From the NCBI GenBank assembly GCA_914767715.1, contig OU612073.1, positions 4,838,001 to 4,902,000 of the forward strand: a stretch of 64,000 bases of DNA, given 5' to 3'. The notes under the pieces are model-generated. The model made no database searches and had not been told where the DNA came from. It saw only the letters and a program-made list of their open reading frames with translations. Origin of the DNA: Membranipora membranacea. Lineage: Eukaryota; Bryozoa; Gymnolaemata; Cheilostomatida; Membraniporidae. Shown here piece by piece: positions 35,480-47,344 of this stretch. How positions within the stretch are numbered: position 1 is the stretch's first letter; each line of letters opens with the position of its first letter. The position numbers were made by a program, and so were the translations under genes.

Positions 35480-38129
35480 ATGGATTATTTTATTACCCTG
35501 ACTGTAGTCGCTATTGTAATTCAAACATCAGGTAAGTGATAAACTTTTTCTTACCAAATTCACCCCCCCTCCAAAACACTACATTAAAAATGGTGCTCTG
35601 TGTGAAAAAATTTCTGACCTAAAAGATTTACAGCAGACGGCCTTAGACAGCAATAAAAAGATCCAAGCATTGTGTTATATCAGCTCTAGTTTGTGAATAG
35701 AGGGAGGGGGAGGTTGAGGTAACACCTGATTACCAGTCTAACAAAATGAATGCAAGCTGGCTTATCTGAATTTGCCAAGCGCTTTGTGCAATAAGATCAT
35801 TTCCTTCAACTATCAAAAAATTAAGAACATGAGCCTGCGTCATTTTTGAGCTAAGGTAGTAAGCCAAGACTGCTTTTTACGATATCTGATTCTCACACTA
35901 AACATTATACCTTTTCAACTTCTTCCACAGAGACCCGATTTTTCTACGTATTTGTCTTTTACCACCGAATTTCACTGCTTCTTTGTCAGTGATTTTAATA
36001 AATCCGTTCATCCATCTATTCATTGTTCAATGTCTACACATACCACGCCCCAACTGATAATAGTAGAGGAGAAAAACTGTACGAGTATCGATGATAGTAG
36101 GCTGTTTTACGGCCAATGTAAGAACAAAGGCTACTGTGTTCTACAGCGCAACCTTCATGATGGCTCAACGGCTTCAAACTGTCAGTGAGTGTGGTAAAAC
36201 CAGAGTCACCAATCAGTCCCATCATTAACCATGCCCCGAAGACTGCAACACTTAAATGTGAAAATAGCAAAACAGAGTAGCCTAACTCATCTTGACTATT
36301 GTAGCTCAGCTAACATTTTGTTACGCTAACCCTTCATTATGCTCAAAATGTTTTATTTTAGAGAGATAGGTTGTGTCTATAAATAAAATGTTTTCATTGT
36401 AATGAACAATTTATCACTTCCAATGTTTTATCGGACAAGACAAAAAAAATGAAATATGGGATCTTATTGATATTTATATTTTTTTGTTCTAGATGTTCTA
36501 CATGGTTCATTTGGACTCAGTGGCTACGACAGTGGTAAGTTTATCAACTTGGGGTCCTTAGTAAATTACTTTTCTGTTTCCACGGTGACCTGCAGTAAAA
36601 TAACACTCTACCCCCTTCCCCCAATCATTGATAATTATTATAATATGGTTACCAAAAATCAGTCACAGCATGCTATTGTGCCCTATACTTTTTACCAACA
36701 TATATTTTCCTTGGTACCAGGGCAGAATTTCATTTAACCAATGTGTTTTGTATAGCCCATTTTGTAATGCTATTTGTTGATAAGGTGGCCTCAGTGTAAC
36801 TTAAGGACATTACTACCTATTATATACTGTGAAAGGAAGACTTTGATATTGCTCTCAAAGAAAAATTTTCCCGGATTCTGCTGATAAATTTACAAAGTGC
36901 ACACCAGTTATAGGCTGTTTAATTTTTTGCAGATAGAGATTTCAGGACAGGTTTGGCGCTAGTGATTTTTGCTGGGGTTGTCATTGTATTGGCTTTCGTT
37001 CTTGTGTGAGTAGTATCTCATATTATAATGGTTGTGGTATTCCGGTGAGAATTGCAGCTGCAGGTTTTTTAAACAAGATTTATGGAAGAGTGGATTGGCC
37101 AATGGGTTTGCTGAACAGATACTACTGTGAATATGCGTTCTTTTATATATGCCATAATAAATTCATTCAATCTGATATCCATTATAATATATATACTACA
37201 AGATTTCGGATACTACAGAAATCTCACATAACTAGATTGAGTTCAGGCAATAGGAAAAACTTTATAACATTAATTATTCAATCTATGGTCACACAAAATA
37301 ATCCAATATTTATCTATGTTATATGTAAAAAAATATCTTGATAAGATAAATTGTTGATAGCTAACCTTGTCAAATTATGGTTCACTATGTAAAATGATGA
37401 AGGGCATCAACTCCGAATATAAAGCCTGCACTACAAATCCTAATCTACCCAACATTTAGATTGAATTATTTTTCATTTTCTTCCCTGTGTTACTTAAAAC
37501 TGAAAAAAAAAAAAAATTTGATTTAGCATACTGAAGATTGCAGCACACACAGCTATTCTAAAGAAGATCTGTGCATATGACCAAGCAGTTTGTCAGGGGC
37601 AGATGTTCTGCGGGCATCCCCAACCTCAATATACGGGTACACTGTATTGTGAAGATCCAGAATGCCAACGTCAGCATAGCCATGTGAGTGGATATCATAT
37701 CATGATCAATATTTATCTCTAAATTAACGATAACAGCAAATAACAGCCATCAGCCTGTTTTGGTTGGTACTTACAGAGGTACTTGTAATATTGCAGAGAG
37801 CCAGTTTCTTTTCTCCACAAGCAGAGATCAAGATAATACTATGAAAGATAGTCAAGTAGACCCTAGAATAGAGAAAAAGTTTTCGAACTTATTTGAAGTT
37901 CCCAGTGTTTTTTTTATCAAATTGATACCAAAACCAGTAAATTTAGCGATCACTTTTTTATTGTTGTGTATTGTAGAGCAAGACTGTAACTTGTGAGCGA
38001 CGGCGTCGTAACCCACACTCTACCACCCAAGTTGAGGATGATGAAGGCTTAGCAAACACACTCGAGCGTTACTACAAGTACAAACACGGTCCAGGCCAGC
38101 GAGTTCAATGCAATGCAGCGTATGTCTGA
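35480..38129 (+). pseudogene. EGF-like transmembrane protein gene, unit 1, second EGF exon deleted
   Basis: Remaining exons: 35480-35531 (signal peptide, MDYFITLTVVAIVIQTS), 36067-36184 (first four EGF cysteines), 36493-36534, 36933-37005 (membrane helix, ALVIFAGVVIVLAFVLV), 37527-37683 (Cys-rich cytoplasmic part), 37977-38129 (basic tail, RRRR). Unit 2 shows that a 56-bp exon with CLTGWTGQYCE belongs after 36184; here it is gone. Joining 36184 to 36493 shifts the frame and gives a TGA across the 36534/36933 junction, leaving about 70 residues. The exon 2 acceptor at 36067 is my choice because it alone fits phase 1; the better-looking acceptor at 35930 does not. A GTATGT at 38120 might extend the gene further. 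Confidence 0.7.
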
Positions 38130-38333
38130 CTGATAACCTTTCTTGTTGCTTATTTGTAGTTTATGATGCTATGAAAAATAGTTACCATTATTAGGACAGT
38201 GTTATGAAATCAATTTAAATGCTTATTCATGTTGGTCATGAATTTCTCATTTCACAATAACAAATCAGGGTGGGTCAGCTTGAGCTCCAATAATAATGCT
38301 ATAGTAACATCAGAGAACTTAGCCTTGTAGGCC
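36255..38333. repeat. Segmental duplication unit 1, right block (paralogous to 61917-64000)
   Basis: Homology resumes after the 822-bp segment found only in unit 2 and continues to the right edge of the window, where base 64000 matches about 38333. The end of the duplicated unit is therefore not seen. Confidence 0.92.
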
Positions 38334-38754
38334 GGTGAACAAGGCTACAGAGAACTACTTTGTTTACTTGTAAAATACTTTACAGTCTATGGGTTTTAAT
38401 ACAAACAAAAAATAACACTACACCAATGTCCAATAAAATATATAATGCAACCAATGGCTATAATAATTTGAGCATCACCTTTTTACTGAGAAGTTATGTG
38501 CCCAGTTTTTTTTAACGTTCCCTGTAGCACAATGATTGGTGTACAGGATCTAAATTAATTTGGCTGTAATTATATAGTGAGATCAACCTACGCTGGATCA
38601 TAGCTGACAGAGTAAGTCTATTTTGTACATATGAATAAACATCGTTTGATAGATCTAGAAAGATCTGCATACAGGTACAGTTATTATTGATGTACATCGA
38701 CAACCTCAAAGCCGTGACAAATAGATCCGTTACTGTTCGCCGCACTGACTTGGA

Positions 38755-39086
38755 GAGAAGTTTTACTGTTCAGTAGATTTGATGGGTTTTACTCCTGTGG
38801 AGCTGGCATAGGCTGAAAACGAGCAGGCAGATAATTATTGTGGCACCTGTAAAAAAGCAATAATTATAAGTGTTTGACCAAAAACGAATGGTTTGCTGTA
38901 TACTATAGTAAACAATGGTCTGGACAGCAGTCAGAAATGATCAGACTTGATCCCTAATCTTTTTTATTCTAGATTCTAGAACATAGTTACTGGCAGTGCA
39001 TTCTCTACTTATTGGTGTTGTTTGACACAATTATGTATAAATCGGGAGCCCCATGATTTTACAGTGACCGAATTGATGAGCACAAT
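38755..39086. repeat. Direct repeat copy 1 (332 bp) flanking a LINE fragment
   Basis: Runs from GAGAAGTTTTACTGTTCAG to GATGAGCACAAT and matches 40046-40378 with only a few changes. A further partial TGATGAGCA follows before the LINE fragment starts. The second copy continues into the intron of the GX3 gene, so that one is probably the original. From 38334 to 38754 I see no gene. Confidence 0.9.
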
Positions 39087-39095
39087 TGATGAGCA

Positions 39096-40040
39096 CAAGA
39101 ATAAAGTGATATTGCTGAAAAAGCCAGGAAAAGATGAATACACGACAACAAAGTCATTCTGACCAATCACCATAAGCTCATATGTGAGAAAAGTGCTGGA
39201 AAGAATCTTAGAAATTCGAATAAGTGACTTTATAGAGGAGAAAAGTATATTGCCAAACTCACAATATGGATTTAGGAAAAATCGAAGCACCTCTTACTAT
39301 CTGACAAACATGATTGCTACCATTCAACACCAAGTGAAGACGAAGCACTCAGTTTCAGGCCTGTTCCTGGATCTGCAGAAAGCTTTCGATAGTGTATGGC
39401 ACAAAGGACTTCTCTTCAGACTTGCAGAATATGGCCTATCTGGCAGAATTCTAGAGACTATCAGTCAATTCTTATACTCCCGAACAGTTCAAATACAAGT
39501 AAATGACCACCTTTCAGATCAAAAACCATGCCCACTAGGCCTTCCCCAAGGTAGTGTACTATCACCGTTGCTGTTCATCCTTTACACACGGGACCTTCTT
39601 GAACAGATTAACGGACTTACACTACAATTTGCGGATGATTGCTCAATAATTTCATGGGCAAAAGATGATAAAAGTCTTCAGGGAGAAATGAACAACAATG
39701 GAGCCTCCCTCTCATCATGGCTGAATGAATGGAGAATGAGTGCAAATTGCCAAAAGACAGATGTGCTTATATTCAATGGACAGATAAATCCTCCCGCAAT
39801 CCAAGGCGAGATGGTCCAGCAGGCAACAAAGACAAAGGTTCTCGGAATGATCATAGAAGGCAACATGTCGTTCAAGATACAACTAGAGGAAGCCAAGAGT
39901 AAGGCAAGCAGAAAATGGAACATGCTCAAATCACACATAGGTGCTGGAATGAGTATGCTGGCTACAAGAAAATTACTAACCACAGTTATAATCCCAAAAG
40001 CATGTTACTGTGCACACCTGTGGGACTTAAACACAGAAAT
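39096..40040 (+). mobile_element. Internal LINE A RT fragment (945 bp) between direct repeats
   Basis: Corresponds without indels to 12722-13666 of LINE A, carrying YGFRKNRSTS, LQKAFDSVW, LPQGSVLSPLLF and FADD. It lacks both the 5' part and the LINE 3' end, so it is not a normal target-primed insertion. The open frame 39184-40155 runs on into the second direct repeat. Confidence 0.88.
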
Positions 40041-40045
40041 TACCA

Positions 40046-40378
40046 GAGAAGTTTTACTGTTCAGTAGATTTGAAGGGTTTTACCTCCTGTGGAGCTGGCA
40101 TAGGCTGAAAACGAGCAGGCAGATAATTATTGTGGCACCTGTAAAAAAGCAATAATTATAAGTGTTTGACCAAAAACAAATGGTTTGCTGTATAATATAG
40201 TAAACAATGGTCTGGACAGCAGTCAGAAATGATCAGACTTGATCCCTAATCTTTTTTATTCTAGATTCTAGAACATAGTTACTGGCAGTGCATTCTCTAC
40301 TTATTGGTGTTGTTTGACACAATTATGTATAAATCGGGAGCCCCATGATTTTACAGTGACCGAATTGATGAGCACAAT
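40046..40378. repeat. Direct repeat copy 2 (333 bp)
   Basis: Second copy of 38755-39086. It ends GATGAGCACAAT and is followed by CTGATTAGCTGCGC, which leads into the donor side of the GX3 gene exon. Confidence 0.9.
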
Positions 40379-40440
40379 CTGATTAGCTGCGCAAGAAAAG
40401 GACTCAAACAAATATGAAAGAGAAATTATAGTAAGCTTAC

Positions 40441-41232
40441 CTGTAAAGTCCCGGATTGCATTCAAGTAACCTTCTCCAAAGCCTATTTGTCTACCCATCG
40501 CAAAACCTGTTGCATTGCCTTCCTTCGCTCCTGCCATGTAGCCGCTAAGGAATCCAGTGTGATTACCCTGAGTGAGCCCCTCTGTTGAACCTTCTGTGTG
40601 TCCCTCAAAATAACCTTGTAACTTTCCTCCTGCCCAACCATGTTCATAGCGCTCACTACAGAAAGACTCACATATCACATGACAATCCGGATCAGCCTTG
40701 TGGTATTTTTCAGCTTGCCAACTCTTCCGCAAGCCTTCATAATTATGATAGGCAGTGTCACAGATCAGCCCAAGTATATACCTGATGAATTCCCCGATGC
40801 CGAACGGAATCCTATTCAGTAAGCTCTCTGGGACTGCTCTCACTGTAAGAAGGAAATAAAGGGCTTGTCTAATGCCAGCCTTTGTATATAAAACGATGAG
40901 TGTTGGTCTGACTCCCTTATATCACCACCTCGCAAATCACATGTGCAGGACTCATGACAAAATAAGATATATTCAATATTAGTGATCTAACATGCTACAC
41001 GCTACATGTTGCCAGAGAAAGTTGAGCAATTGCGGCGCTCGCTGGCGCGCAGTGTAAAAGGTGGTTTGAATTACTTGCACGCTAGCAAATAGAGACAACA
41101 TCTACTATCTGCCTAATGGGTTACAGAGTGCCTTCCCCTTTTTCTTTATCATCCGTAAATCAGCCTAGCACTAAAGCTTTATAGAAGCAACCCTCACTGC
41201 CATACAAACATACCTATGAGATCGCAGCTCAT
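40441..41232 (-). CDS. GX3-repeat protein (Yae1/LTO1-like deca-GX3 pattern), partial
   Basis: The main exon 40842-40441 has acceptor CTTCTTACAG and donor GTAAGC. A tiny first exon 41232-41214 (MSCDLI, donor GTATGT) fits in phase. The protein reads about 70 residues with a hydrophobic stretch (FIRYILGLI) and a CHVICESFC cluster, then about 14 tandem GX3 tetrads (GYFEGHTEGSTEGLTQGN and onwards). Such strings define the Yae1/LTO1 deca-GX3 domain of Fe-S protein assembly factors, but the flanks do not look like LTO1 to me. The downstream exon is not found; the intron enters the LINE/direct-repeat zone, so the gene may be broken. 41233-41299 is its short upstream region. Confidence 0.5.
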
Positions 41233-41299
41233 CTTCGCTACAGGAAAGTTCTGGTGTCTCAGGTTATGAAAATATTCAGCAGATGAAGAACAGAGGCAG

Positions 41300-44200
41300 A
41301 GCAGAGGCAGGTCCCTTGGTGTTGCTCAGTTGAGCAGAGGCTGGTCCCTTGGTGTCGCTCAGTTGAGCAGAGGCTGGTCCCTTAAGTTATCCTTGTGGAA
41401 TGATACAAATATTTCAATTTGAATAGAACTTCACGATACAAGATTTAAATTCTAAAGTGAGTTTGAGAATCTCTGTACCCGTGATGAATAGCGAGGTATT
41501 GTCAGAGAGACTTGGCTTATAAATCCAAGTCTATATTATTCTCTTTCTTCTATTACTTTCTCAACACTACTGCCAAGTTGCGTGACTACAAGTCTTAAAG
41601 CTCACAATAACTTAATGTGCTGTTATATTTTTCTTTTATGATTGTGAAGCATTGAATCTATATTTACTTGCATAATAAAAACTTTGTGACAGCATTGCTT
41701 TTGAAGGTAACAAGTTTTCAAGGGTGCTGGGTTCAATACCCTTTCTTTCACGCCAATCAATAATGAGAACAGCACTTAGCTTCTAAGGCTATTAATTCAG
41801 ATCATTTTCACTTTTAGATATCCAATCACATGCTATTGAAATAATCCCTACCTGCTATAGATTGAGCAAGTATTTATAATCTTTGGATTGAGTGGCTTTG
41901 TAATTGAAATCTATTCATTTTGAGTTTACATAAGTGATATATGAGCCTAGATATATGAGCCTAAATTATGAGCCTAGATATATGCATGACTGGAAACGAG
42001 CTGACTGGAGTTTGAACCAACAGGCTCTCGCTACACTTAGTGTAAAGATACGCATCAGCTTAACAAAACACAATAAAATTTGTTACATAACAAACCCCCC
42101 CCCCCCCGTGTCAAATTAAAACTTCTTTGTTGTACCAGCCTAAGCTGGAGACTCATTTCAATTCCAAACAAGTTGTCACTGCTCTCATCTGCAGGATAAG
42201 GTTCAGTCTAATTTCGGGAGGGGGGGGGGGGAACAATAGAGTAATTTACTCTTCAAACAGGGGATCCAGGGTGCAGTATTGTGTCAAGGAGTGTATTTGT
42301 TGCAGCTTCTGGCGACCTCCCAACATCTTTATGGGGGCGTTGGCTGTCCATGATTGGTCTGGGGGATTTGGACCCGCCCTGGTCTTTGTGTTGGTGTGTT
42401 CCCTGTATATCTGGCAAAACTTATCCTGGTTCAGTGTAATTTTACATGTCAAAGAAGGCAGTTCATTTTATTATGAACTTAGATCAGTTAGATCAAGAAA
42501 TATACACAATCAGTTAAGAGGAAAAAGGCAAAAGGTATGAATTTTAACTTTATCATTTTATTGCAACATGCATTCCTCATTCAAGGATTAATTATATTAT
42601 ATATACCTTGAATTGTGTAAAGGCTTAATTTGACACCTTATTATTTTACGTTTTGGAAATAACACTTTATTTTAAAAGCTGTAAAGTAACGCACTATAAA
42701 GGTAACTTTTTGAGAACCTGTGTAATGCTTTTATAATATAGTCATCATTTGTGTTAATCTTTTTAGATTTCACAGTTGTAATCTCAGTAAAGATCATCTA
42801 TAAAGTTAAATATTGATTGACAATAGTCTGAGTTACGTCAGTAAACATCTAAAGTCACAAAATCTTCTAAATCTGAAAGCCTAACGATTGGTATGGTTAA
42901 ATTTAGTAATGAGGCTATTGTTGGACTACAGCACATCACAGATCCACATGATATCTGGAAGGCTGCACTGAAAATACTGACCACAGCCCGAGACGCATCT
43001 ATTGATACCAAGCTCATTTCTCAACACAGCAAGCCTTACTGGACAACTGAGCTGACACGCCTATCCGTTGAACTCAGAGAGGCAAAAAAATATTTAAACA
43101 CAGATCTACATTAACCAACAAAAACATGCTGCTGGAAATAAAAGAGACATTCACATCAGCTTTAAGAGCGGCAAAATCGGAACGCCTCGAGCAGCAATCA
43201 ACTGAACTTAATGCCAGTAATGTCAATGTGTTTTGGAAAACATTTCGCACAATGTACCAGAAACGTGAGGACAACTCAATCGGACCTAAAGTCAACAGTG
43301 GGTCCACCATCACCTCTGACGAAAGAAAGGCAGACGTGTTCTACAAGGACATTTTTCTCGTTCACCATCTCAATAGTGCAAACTTTGACAGTCAATGGAA
43401 ATAGTCTGTGGAGAACTCTGTTCAACCGCCTGCAGTGGAGGTAAATCATGAATAGAAATAAAGGAAATAACTGATGCACTACAAAAACTAAAAGGAGGTA
43501 ATAAAAGCCCTGACTTTGATGGTGTCCACCCACTAATGTTGAGCTACTCTCCTGAACCATTCGTGATTGTGCTCTTCATCCTGTTTAATGCTGTTTTGAC
43601 CACTGCACTCTGGCCATGGACCAAGATTAAAGTGATATTGCTGAAAAAGCCAGGAAAAGATGATTACACGACAACAAAGTCATTCAGACCATTACCATAC
43701 CATATATGTGGGAAAAGTGCTGGAAAGATTCTTAGAAAATCGAATACGTGACTTTATAGAGGAGAAAAGTATATTGCCAAACTCACAATATGGATTTAGG
43801 AAAAATCGAAGCACCTCTACCTATCTGACAAACATGATTGCTACCATTCAACACCAAGTGAAGACGAAGCACTCAGTTTCAGGCCTGTTCTTGGATCTGC
43901 AGAAAGCTTTCGATAGTGTATGGCATGAAGGACTTCTCTTCAATTCTTATACTCCCGAACAGTTCAAATACAAGTAAATGACCACCTTTCATATCAAAAA
44001 CCATGCCCACTAGGCCTTCCCCAAGGTAGTGTACTATCACTGTTGCTGTTCATCCTTTACACATGAGACCTTCTTGAACAGGTTAACAGACTTACACCAC
44101 AATTTGCGGATGATTGCTCAATAATTTCATGGGCAAAAGATGATAAAAGTTTTCAGGGAGAAATGAACAACAATGGAGCCTCCCTCTCATCATGGCTGAA

Positions 44201-44817
44201 TAAATGGAGAATGAGTGCAAATTGCCAAAAGACAGATGTGTTTACATTGAATGGACAGATAAATCCTCCCGCAATCCAAGGCGAGATGGTCCAGCAGGCA
44301 ACAAAGACAAAGGTTCTCGGAATGATCATAGAAGGCAACATGTCAGTTAAAATACAACTAGAGGAAGCCAAGAGTAAGGCAAGCAGAAAATGGAACATGC
44401 TCAAATCACACATAGGTGCTGGAATGAGTATGCTGGTTACAAGAAAATGACTAACCACAGTTATAATCCCAAAAGCATGTTACTGTGCACACCTGTGGGA
44501 CATAAACACAGAAATCAGCATGTACAACTATCTGAAAGAAACTCTGAGAATGTTGTTTAAACCACCGACTGAAGTTGTTCACAGATTCGCTTATGTTCAA
44601 CCAATGAACATAAGAAATAGACATGATTGTCTCTCAACGATTAAACAGCTCATGAATACCGATAATCTTGATTTACTGAAATCATGCTCTCGGAGTAAAC
44701 TCGACATTACGTGATATAAAAGCTCTAAAAGACAGACAAATTAACATGGGTACTATAACTCTCAAGGATCTAAATAAAACATCAATAAAAAGACATTGTA
44801 ATGCAACTTGGAGAAGA
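41300..44817. repeat. Segmental duplication unit 2, left block (paralogous to 9362-13978)
   Basis: Begins in the 34-bp tandem repeat (three units, 41289-41385) and follows unit 1 closely to the middle of LINE A. There is an extra segment with a G run near 42120-42245 and no LINE B. 41386-42125 is non-coding. Confidence 0.9.
42893..44817 (+). mobile_element. LINE family A, unit 2, uninterrupted but degenerate
   Basis: Same element as 10785-14336 without LINE B; the empty site lies at 43300-43305. A 51-bp deletion near 43941 and several frameshifts break the RT frame (fragments 43536-43751, 43660-43977, 44163-44450, 44520-44714). The C-terminal knuckle region is missing beyond 44817, where a different element begins. 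Confidence 0.85.
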
Positions 44818-44842
44818 CCATAGACATGTGTTTTGTCTATGG

Positions 44843-45121
44843 TCATACTTATTATGAGTTATTAGTTAATACACTAATAATCACACAGATAAGATGATGA
44901 TCAAAATTCAGACCTGGGTGGGAATCCAACCCATGGCCCCCATACCTATAGGCAACGACGCTACCATCACGCCACTTGGACCAACTTGGTTTGCCAGTAG
45001 ACAATATAGCTCCGTGTTAGCGATGTTGCCTGCAAAGCCACTTGGACCTGGGTTCGAGACCGTTACATATCTAAACATTTTGATCATCAACATATTTATT
45101 AGTGTATCGTAATAAGTATGA
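44843..45121. mobile_element. Palindromic MITE-like element with opposed tRNA-like halves
   Basis: The left end TCATACTTATTA and, further in, TACACTAATAA and GATGATCAAAAT all recur inverted at the right end, TTATTAGTGTA with AATAAGTATGA. Inside, the minus strand has GGGTTGGATTCCC (B-box-like, about 44926-44938) with an A-box-like TGGCGTGATGG, and the plus strand has GGGTTCGAGACC (about 45050-45061). Just before it, CCATAGAC...GTCTATGG (44819-44842) is a small inverted repeat ending like the SINE 3' end. It is absent from unit 1. Confidence 0.55.
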
Positions 45122-45303
45122 TGGTTGTGACGTACCCTAGGGATTGCCGGCTGATTCTTACTGCCGATAAATTGCCGTCACCTTGGAAGTTTGAGAGGCC
45201 ATAACTTCCTCAATATTTGTATTCTAAAGCGAAAATCGCTCACATGAGAGAATAAAATATGGAGAATAAGATGTGATACAAAAGAGCAGCCTGAAACAAA
45301 GTC
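45122..45303. other. Unit 2-specific spacer
   Basis: About 180 bp with no match in unit 1 and no coding signal. It lies between the palindromic element and the point (TTAAATAATCATG) where unit 1 homology resumes. Confidence 0.5.
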
Positions 45304-46854
45304 TTTAAATAATCATGTTGGGCATCCTTAACCCAATAGTGATTAATGGTAGATAAAATAGCCTGACATGGTCGGACAACTCCAATGCAAAGATTTGCCC
45401 TACTGAGTCCTTCATATATATGAATCACTCAATGTCCAGGGTTTTTTTGGGTACCAATCGTGGGATATATAATATATGACAATTCATTGCGCAAATGTGT
45501 ATATATATAAAATCAGTTGAGCCGTATCTGTCAGATAATCGAACGAACCACCTCAGGTGCTCCACCCATCATCTCATCATCTCACATCACCAGCATAATA
45601 ACACATTAGAATTCTCACGTATATTTCAAAATAGCCTAGAAGAACATATATTTTTTGTTATTGAATATCACATTCTATGTACACATTTGCCTTCAAAATA
45701 GGCCTTTTTTAGTTCCTTCGTGTAATTTTGAGGGTCAATATTACATGAAAATAAAAGATTTAACTAACTTACTAAGTGAATGATTCCGTTTAGAGCAGAT
45801 CATATGACTTATGTACGACCTGCCTGAGCCGGACTATTCTAGTTAGTTGGTTTAATCTCATATCTTTCACACACTTATGGTGTGAGATCCTTGTCGAAAT
45901 GCACCTTTTCACCATTCCAACTAGTAGCATTGTTGAGTACTTTCCTTAGCAGTACTAGGGAAATTTGGTGAATCATATTTAGACCTTATATTTCATACTC
46001 CTTGGCGACACCATAGCACATACTGAGAACAGACTGGTGTATCAAACATATTATATATTTAAATATTGGCATTATCCTTGAATGAAATTACTTGTTTTAA
46101 AATATAGCCAAAAGCCAATGCCACACCAGTCATTTAGCTAAATTTTTATTTTTTAATACCGCATTAATATTTTATTGTAAATCATAATATGTCTGCAAAC
46201 AGAGGCTTTTTCTCTTCTGTTTTATGTATTTGTCTTGGGGATTGGGCAATATATATATAACATTTCAAGAAATGATGCTTCATCAAAACATTCGTATACA
46301 CTATACATCAACACACCAGCGTAATATGGTTATCTCTCAGAGCTATTACTTAGCCGTTGTCATAGGAGTTGTCCTGTCTGACTCAAAGAGAAGACAATTA
46401 CAAAAGAGACTTGAAAATGACATTTTAATGTAAAAATATTGCAGTCAAATGATTTTTTGTTAAAAATCGGAATACTTACAATAAGGTGTCATGCATAACT
46501 TCACACAGTGCATAATTAGTTGATTATCAGGACAAATTTTACTATGTAACACTATGTAATTTTCCAATATTGGATCGCATTTCATTGTTGACCATCCCAT
46601 CCTATTATATATTAGATATTTAAAAATGGTTAATTGTAAAAGCAGTCGTGTCAACACGCAGAGGATTCACTGATGAGTCGTCAATTTCAAACAAAGACGA
46701 CCCCAAGTTGTAAATTCTTTATGCACACCAACCTAAACGTTTTCACAAAATTGATGATCATCTAAAACACAATGACGAAGTCATTCGAAGGTGAGAAGAG
46801 CCAACACATCATTCCTAACATTCCTTTCGGGTATTTTACACGTCACATTCTGGA

Positions 46855-47208
46855 ATGTCATATTTAACAGTGGTGAGGGATAGCATTGTTTCTCATCAAT
46901 TCTTTGACCGGTTTTATGATCACACAGTACAGAGTTATCTTGTACGTGTGTATGAGGAGGGTATGACCAAAAATTGTCACTGTATACACACATTGAAGCA
47001 CTTTATCGGACACAATGGCAATCTCGCCTTGATCCGGGGCCTTGATCCGGAGCATTTGTCATCATCTTTTTTTCTGATGCTGAATATTTATTCACCTAGT
47101 TTGTCAGGTGTTACAACCATTGTAGAGAAAGAACATGGCCAGCTGAAAGCGACAAGCTGCAATCACAGTGATATCTATAATATGATACTTGCGCTGTCTG
47201 TGTGTTAG
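46855..47208 (+). other. Unrecognised 117-codon frame, unit 2
   Basis: Longer version of the frame at 22074-22334, reading VRDSIVSHQFFDRFYDHTV before the shared part. It directly precedes the RT remnant and is most likely a decayed upstream part of a retroelement. Family not recognised. Confidence 0.25.
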
Positions 47209-47344
47209 CAGCAACAAGCTTCGAATGAGAGTTTCACAGGGAAGCTTTCCGTCTTATATACCTTGCTAAAAATAGAATAGATTACACCTTTATCAAAAGA
47301 ACAAAAGAAAAAATTGGTTGTAAGTAAACTGAAGCAGACCGAAT

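Larger units (their letters stand above)
20437..36254. repeat. Segmental duplication unit 1, main block (paralogous to 45304-61094)
   Basis: Collinear with unit 2 through the RT remnant, SINEs, transposase remnant, GH10 gene and first EGF exons. By eye the left part differs at about 2% of sites (21.1-21.6 kb) and the right part (34-36 kb) at well under 1%. From 20437 to 21860 I see only AT-rich non-coding DNA with shared short frames. The 70-codon frame at 21356-21565 exists in both units but is unrecognised. Confidence 0.92.

Noticed and set aside
35931-36066. Extending the EGF exon upstream to the good-looking acceptor at 35930.
   Set aside because: The frame needed is phase 0, whereas the signal-peptide exon ends in phase 1; joining them hits TGA within 20 codons. 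The acceptor at 36066 fits instead, though it is weaker.
38755-40378. A small LTR retrotransposon.
   Set aside because: The direct repeats have no TG...CA ends, no primer-binding site or polypurine tract was seen, and the inside is a non-LTR RT fragment.
44843-45121. A genuine tRNA gene.
   Set aside because: Only box-like motifs are present on both strands; no clear acceptor stem or anticodon arm could be folded by eye.
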